Source of the DNA: Tipula vernalis
Lineage: Eukaryota > Arthropoda > Insecta > Diptera > Tipulidae
DNA length: 64,000 nucleotides
Reading direction: 5' to 3'
Assembly: GCA_958295665.1 (NCBI GenBank)
Contig: OY282558.1
Coordinates: 16,739,409 to 16,803,408, forward strand
The notes below the pieces were generated by a model, which was not told the DNA's origin, did no database searches, and saw only the letters and a list, made by a program, of their open reading frames with translations. Of this stretch, positions 59,160 through 64,000 are shown in pieces. The first letter of the stretch is position 1. The number at the start of each line of letters is the position of its first letter. The position numbers were made by a program, and so were the translations under genes.

Positions 59160-59460
59160 GTGATTGACATTATAATTGGTGCTGATAGTTTTTTTGATAT
59201 GCTGTTCAACGGGAAAACCATAACAAAAAGCGCATTAAATCTTCAGAACAACAAATTACATTGGGTAATCGGAGGAAGGAGAAGTGGCTGCACAATTACT
59301 AGATCAATCTGGACAACCTATTACGAAGATTTTGGGAGATGGAAAATCTAGCAGTGGAAAAGCTCAATTTAAAGCAGAATTATGTGATAAATGATTCACT
59401 AATACAAAGACTATTGGTAGATCTGGCCGAATCATGATAGAGAATACTTAACGTTTTAAG
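59160..59460 (+). pseudogene. BEL/Pao protease end and RT start (copy B)
   Basis: IDIIIGADSFFDMLFNGK and LQNNKLHWVIGG at about 59163-59275 are the C-terminal BEL/Pao retropepsin motif (IDxLIGxxxFxxLL...LQxTxxGWxxxG). In a shifted frame at about 59300-59430, LDNLLRRFWEMENLAVEKL continues the conserved RT entry (LDxLLxxFWExE), ending in a stop. The catalytic protease Asp would lie upstream, where the IS630-type element has been inserted. Confidence 0.88.
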
Positions 59461-59499
59461 TCGAGATAAACTAAAAAGACAACTAACTTCAGTATTATT

Positions 59500-60250
59500 T
59501 ATTACATCATGGTGTTATCAAAACTACAAGTAAAACAACCCAACTGAGGGTTGTTTTGATGGCTCCTCGAAAACAACTAGTGGGAAATCGCTTAATTATT
59601 GCTTAGCGGTTGACCCGACCGTAGAATGAAGTATATATCAAATATTGTTTCGATTTCGGGAATTCAATGTACCGTTTACGGCATACCTTCAGAAAATGTA
59701 TCTGTATAGCAGGTATAAGAACACGAAATATCAGAAGATAACATGGCGACAGGATTCAACAAAACCGTTTCGTATACTATATATGAATTACAAACACCAT
59801 ACGGGACGGCTATAGCGCAAGCCCTTTAGCCACAATGGCAATTATAGAGGCAGCAATCTCTGATATTAAAGAATTTCCTCAAGTAGTTGAGCGCTTCAAA
59901 ACCGACATATATGTCGATCACTTAATGACCGGTGCCTATACCCTACATGAAGCCGAGCTGCCCAAAAACCAGATCGCATCCATTGTGTCAAATTTCAAAT
60001 GTATCCTACGGAAATGGTTATTTAATGAAATAACATTGAGTGATAGCATTGAACTAATTCAAAAACCAAGCCTCTTAGAAGTATAGATAAAACCGTGCAT
60101 AATCGTACGAAAGTATTAGGACTTCAGCGGCTGTTTCCATTTCCAAGCCAGTTTGAACGGGCAACCCGCCAGAACCAGTCGATCGATTTTACCTGAATCC
60201 AGCCATTTATACAACCCATAGATGGCTCTCTGCCGTAGCAATTTCGATAA
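59500..60250 (+). pseudogene. BEL/Pao reverse transcriptase (copy B)
   Basis: Pieces at about 59510-59570 parallel copy A's HHGVIKN and MASRKQL-type blocks. At about 59725-59790, YQKITWRQDSTKPF is the BEL/Pao palm entry. The open frame 59835-60086 contains IIEAAISDIKEFPQVVERFK, then TDIYVDHLMTGA carrying the catalytic box (YVDD in relatives; here YVDH, so one Asp is changed to His), then the thumb equivalent ILRKWLFNE. KVLGLQ at about 60115 is the usual next motif. Confidence 0.9.
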
Positions 60251-60269
60251 AGATATTCATGCAATCGTT

Positions 60270-61135
60270 GTGGACCGAAAATCTAAAATGGGATGACTAA
60301 CATACCCGAAAATTACCTAAGGATAACCTAAGCAATACCAAAATTTTCGATTATAAAGATTTCTCAATACCAGATGGGATAGTTAAATCGTGTTTCTTGG
60401 GTTTTTCGACGGTAATTAAATTGCATCAGCAAACTGACGATGCTTGGGCCAAAAACCTATATTGAAAGTGAAATACCGTACAAGAGCTTTATTCTAAGCT
60501 GTTAAACGTATAAATCTCAACAATAAACATAATCGACAATTTATCTAAACACATATCCAGTTTCAACAAATTGTTATGAATTTTGGCCTACAAGCTAAAT
60601 CAAATTCAGAAATTTAAAAATCGCACAATATAATTTTCCGGCTTGCACATTACAAGCACTTTGAAACAGAAATTCGGCTAATCAGATCCAACAAGGAAGT
60701 ACCTACATATATCAAGTCGAATCAAGAATTTCAAATCTTTTCTTTATGAAACGGAACTACTACGGTTGGGTGGAAGAATTAAAAATGCAGCCATAAAATA
60801 CGGCGTAAAGCATCAAATAATACTACTAATACTGAAAACACTACTTCCGGCATCTACATGCTGGACCAACGCTAATAATAGCTACGCTACCACAATGATA
60901 TTCTATACTGGGTGGAAGAAGCCTCGTTCGAAAGGTGGTAAACAGCTGCGTCAAGTGCGTTAAAAGTGCACGTAGAACTCCCGAAAGTAAAGGGGCTACT
61001 ACCTAATCCGAGGGTAGAATTGGTTAGGCCGTTTTACTAGGTCAGAATAAATCCATAGCGATAATGGAACCAATTTCATTGGGGCTCGAAACAACCTACA
61101 TCAGCTTTGCACATTCTTAAAAGAAAACCATAAAA
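60270..61135 (+). pseudogene. BEL/Pao RNase H-linker and integrase (copy B)
   Basis: LKWDD at about 60282 is the BEL linker word (LxWDD/E). At 60766-60963, GGRIKNAAIKYGVKHQIIL begins the integrase N-terminal domain, whose zinc-binding His region (LHAGP-like) is recoverable in a shifted frame at about 60850. INSCVKCVKSARRTPESK-type text at about 60935-60990 holds the Cys pair. RDNGTNFIGARNNLHQLC at about 61055-61110 holds the second catalytic Asp (SDNGTNF in relatives), followed by FLKEN to about 61130. Nothing recognisable follows. Confidence 0.85.
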
Positions 61136-61139
61136 ATTT

Positions 61140-64000
61140 TTAAAATTTTTTGTTGGCAGATCAAATCGGTTTCAAATGTAGCGCACCATATTTTGGCGCA
61201 TTGTAGGAGCCGGCGGTCAAAAGATTGCAGCTGAAATATCTAATCAGTCTGCAACCAGCAAGTGAATATGACAGTTGTTTTTGATTTACGTTTATTATGG
61301 TTGTGTCGCAATTTATATGCAACTGCCCCAAGAGGTGCTTTCCCTATACTTGTAAAATCGTCAATACCTAATATGAACACAAATAAAATTAGTTTCGTCT
61401 TGTAAGTACAACATAAGTTAGAATAGAACAGTTAAAACTAACAGCTAAATCGAACTTTTTTGTAAGAAAGCATACGAGAAAATAAACAACACAAGACATA
61501 TAAGATAGATTTAGCACATCACTAGTTAAAGAGCTAAATTGTTGCAAATAATTTACCCCTCAAAATTTATTTGTTTCGACGTTCGCTATTACGAATTCTG
61601 CTTCCTTTACTAGTTTTAGGTGTAAATTACCACTGACTGTCGTTTTGGTCGTAGGAGAAAGTAGTGTAATGCCCCCTTCGTAGTAAACGCAATAGTGAAA
61701 AAAACCTAATCGGCCCAAGCTAATACATATTCTTTTAATTTTATTAAAATAAATCACTAAGCCTCATATACGGCCGGCAACTATAATAATTAACAATATT
61801 TATTTATAAAACCTTTGAAATTTTAAATATATACTTGGTGTTTTGAAATTTTGAAATTTTTACAATGTTTTTAATATTGGCCTTTGTCAAAGGTTCTCAG
61901 ATTTTAGGGCTTTAAGTATTGTCTGCCTGATTTTAAAGCGCTATAATCAAACAGGAAAATTCCTTAATAATTTCAAAATCATTGAAATGACATAAAAATA
62001 TCACCTCAAATAATTGTTTAAGGAAATGTTGGTTTGGAACGATATTTCGGTTTTTGTGGTAAAGATTAAAAAATTTCTAAATTACTGATTTTAATGACGA
62101 TTTTAAAATATTTCGTTACATACCACAAGTAGCAATTATTGGTACATTACATGTAGCCTAGTACTATAATGGAAGAACCGAAACAAATCAATTACAAATA
62201 AATCAACATTTATTATGATGACACAATTTGTTTAAATTTAGCTAATCGTTTCATAAAAATTATATTGCTCAAATCCAAAACGTTATTTATAGCTCCAATC
62301 CGATTAAAACAACAAAATCAAATATAAATTTAATTTTCAATTTATTATACAAACACGGTATTTATATACAAAAATCTACAAATATCTCCAAAATACACAA
62401 AATTACCATAACTCATCAATATATTATTTAAAAATAAATTTAGACGTAATTTAAATTGTCAAATAATTTTTTTAAATAAATACAGACAACCAAATGCTAC
62501 CAAACCAAAATTGTACGACATATAGCGCAAGCAATTTTCTATATTCCAAATAAAGATGTTTCTATGTAATTTTCGATTATAATTTTGTTTTTTACATAAT
62601 AAGGCTTAAACATAACCAAGAAAAAACTAGTTTCTGTCTAAAAAAAAAAAATAAAATTATAATAACAGGAAATTTACTTTATTTATTCATTATTTTCCAA
62701 TTTTTTCCCATTTTTTATTTTAGTACATTTTACTCGTACAAAAAAATATTTACATTTTTTGGATTATTTAAATTAGACATTGACATGCAACTGGGTATAT
62801 ATATAAGCAGTAAGTACAAAAAACAAATAAATTTGAATTAAACAAAAAAAAAAACAAAAAATAAGAAAATTGCAATTTTCTTGTCATTTTCCTACTTGAG
62901 TTTTATTTTTGTATTTATTTAATATTGTATAACACAACTCACTACCAGAATTTAAACGACAAATTTATTTATTATTTTACGAGCTAAAAAAAGAAAATTT
63001 GCAAATCGATTTGTGATTGATATTTAGCTGAGCAAAACATTTTAAATATTTATTGCTCTACTTAAGCCCGCCTCTGTTCATGTAATTTAATTTTAATTTT
63101 TAATGCAATTTTATTTATGCACACCATTATGTATTTTATTTAATGAATTTAAAACAAAGTAAAGCGACAGAAGTCTTCACTTTATTTTACCTTAGGTAAT
63201 TTATTGGAAAAAAAACATGTACATCGAATTGGCCAATAAAAGTCCTGGTAATTGGCACTAAACATTTTTAGAAATAATTTTACAAAATTTCAAGGTTACT
63301 TAAAATCCTGAAACGTCCATAATAGCTAAAACGTATTGCCACACTACAAACTGCTTTTAAAATTGCGCAAGCAACAAAAATCAGTTTGTTTGGTCAGTAT
63401 ATACCTATTCTTATCTGCGGGTATAATGTCAAGGGACGATGAGTAGTTACACTATTTATTGAGGTTCAATTTGTTTTTACAAATTTCCTAGATGTGGTAC
63501 CAGCCTCATGAAGCCCTTATTTCGGCATTAAGAATAATGTGTCCGTCAGAATACGATTTATACAGTTTACAAAATTGTATTTTGATTTCCCGTTAAATAG
63601 AAAATTGCACATACTTCTTTCACAAATCATACCTCAATACTGCATAGTGCACACTAGATCGGCAAAGTACAAAACACCTAACAGGATAATAAGTATTTTT
63701 ATATGTAAATTGACAGCACTCTTGGAATACTTACTTGCTGCAATATGTCAACAGTAAAATAGTAGGTATACCTCCGGAGAGTATTTTAAACTTCAAATTC
63801 GTCCTCTTACGGAGTCTTCGAAATGCTCCAGAACAGTCAAATATTTAGTTGAGATTGAATTTGCGCTAAAAACGTTAGGTAGATATAAGTTTAAAAAATT
63901 GTGCGAACAAATTACTTTCACATTTAATACATAAACTGTATTTTGCTTAAAGCAGCTTGAAGAGAAATCCTTTTGCAATTTAGGATTTTATAGTTTTTAG
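61140..64000. other. Gene-free AT-rich stretch
   Basis: After the BEL integrase a less AT-rich patch (61180-61450) might be its 3' untranslated or LTR part, but no repeat partner was found. The rest is AT-rich with runs of A and T and chance short frames. No RNA gene or terminus recognised. Confidence 0.5.

Larger units (their letters stand above)
57070..61135 (+). mobile_element. BEL/Pao element copy B (protease through integrase)
   Basis: Same orientation as copy A and homologous to it up to about 59800. It then continues through the RT palm, RNase H-linker and integrase, which A lacks. It also carries extra DNA: a local duplication (57677-57915) and a truncated IS630/mariner-type element (58580-59155). 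A TTTGGCGC word at about 58129 might mark a primer site, but this is weak. LTRs were not delimited. Everything coding is broken by stops and frameshifts. Confidence 0.87.

Overview
This is eukaryotic, AT-rich DNA with long homopolymer runs, short simple repeats such as (AAAC)n and (ACAT)n, and almost no intact reading frames. The mix of Helitron-1-like, piggyBac, mariner, Ty3/gypsy, BEL/Pao and jockey/CR1-type remains fits an insect, and the style of the non-coding DNA suggests a higher fly (Diptera). That placement is an inference. I find no intact host gene. The only host-like coding signal is one possible 58-bp exon at 46117-46174, so the window is probably a long intron or intergenic repeat-rich tract.

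Layout, left to right. 1-2.5 kb has no gene. 2.85-4.13 kb is a non-LTR retrotransposon relic (minus). 4.27-4.69 kb is a near-perfect long inverted repeat with about 195-bp arms. 6.09-8.89 kb is a deleted Ty3/gypsy element with both LTR ends. 13.07-17.02 kb is a fuller Mag/K02A2.6-type Ty3/gypsy element with gag, protease, RT and integrase, all frameshifted. 20.86-22.83 kb is a piggyBac element with TTAA ends, itself interrupted by a small palindromic MITE. 23.94-28.33 kb is a Helitron with both termini and a broken Rep-helicase. 33.6-34.0 kb holds degenerate tandem repeats of about 100 bp. 34.05-36.34 kb is a second, different piggyBac element (minus). 36.34-37.17 kb is another non-LTR RT relic (minus).

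38.3-41.9 kb is a composite of LTR relics: a Ty3/gypsy protease piece, a BEL/Pao element split in two, and between the two halves a gypsy element on the opposite strand whose pol lies upstream of its gag. 42.08-42.49 kb and 53.38-53.49 kb hold diverged relatives of the 4.3-kb inverted repeat. 47.2-48.45 kb is a jockey-type RT relic. 51.65-51.91 kb is a TA-flanked MITE. 52.7-53.3 kb is a mariner relic carrying its own nested MITE. 55.0-61.1 kb holds two same-orientation BEL/Pao copies. The second runs through protease, RT and integrase and has been invaded by a truncated IS630/mariner-type element. 61.1-64 kb shows nothing.

Every transposon gene here is broken. In several the catalytic centre is visibly lost: the Helitron HUH region, the piggyBac DEQ block and the gypsy YLDD box. 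The value of the window is its insertion history rather than any working pathway. I did not find a convincing undescribed functional system. The best leads are the long hairpin family, the permuted gypsy insertion, the BEL copies and the isolated candidate exon.
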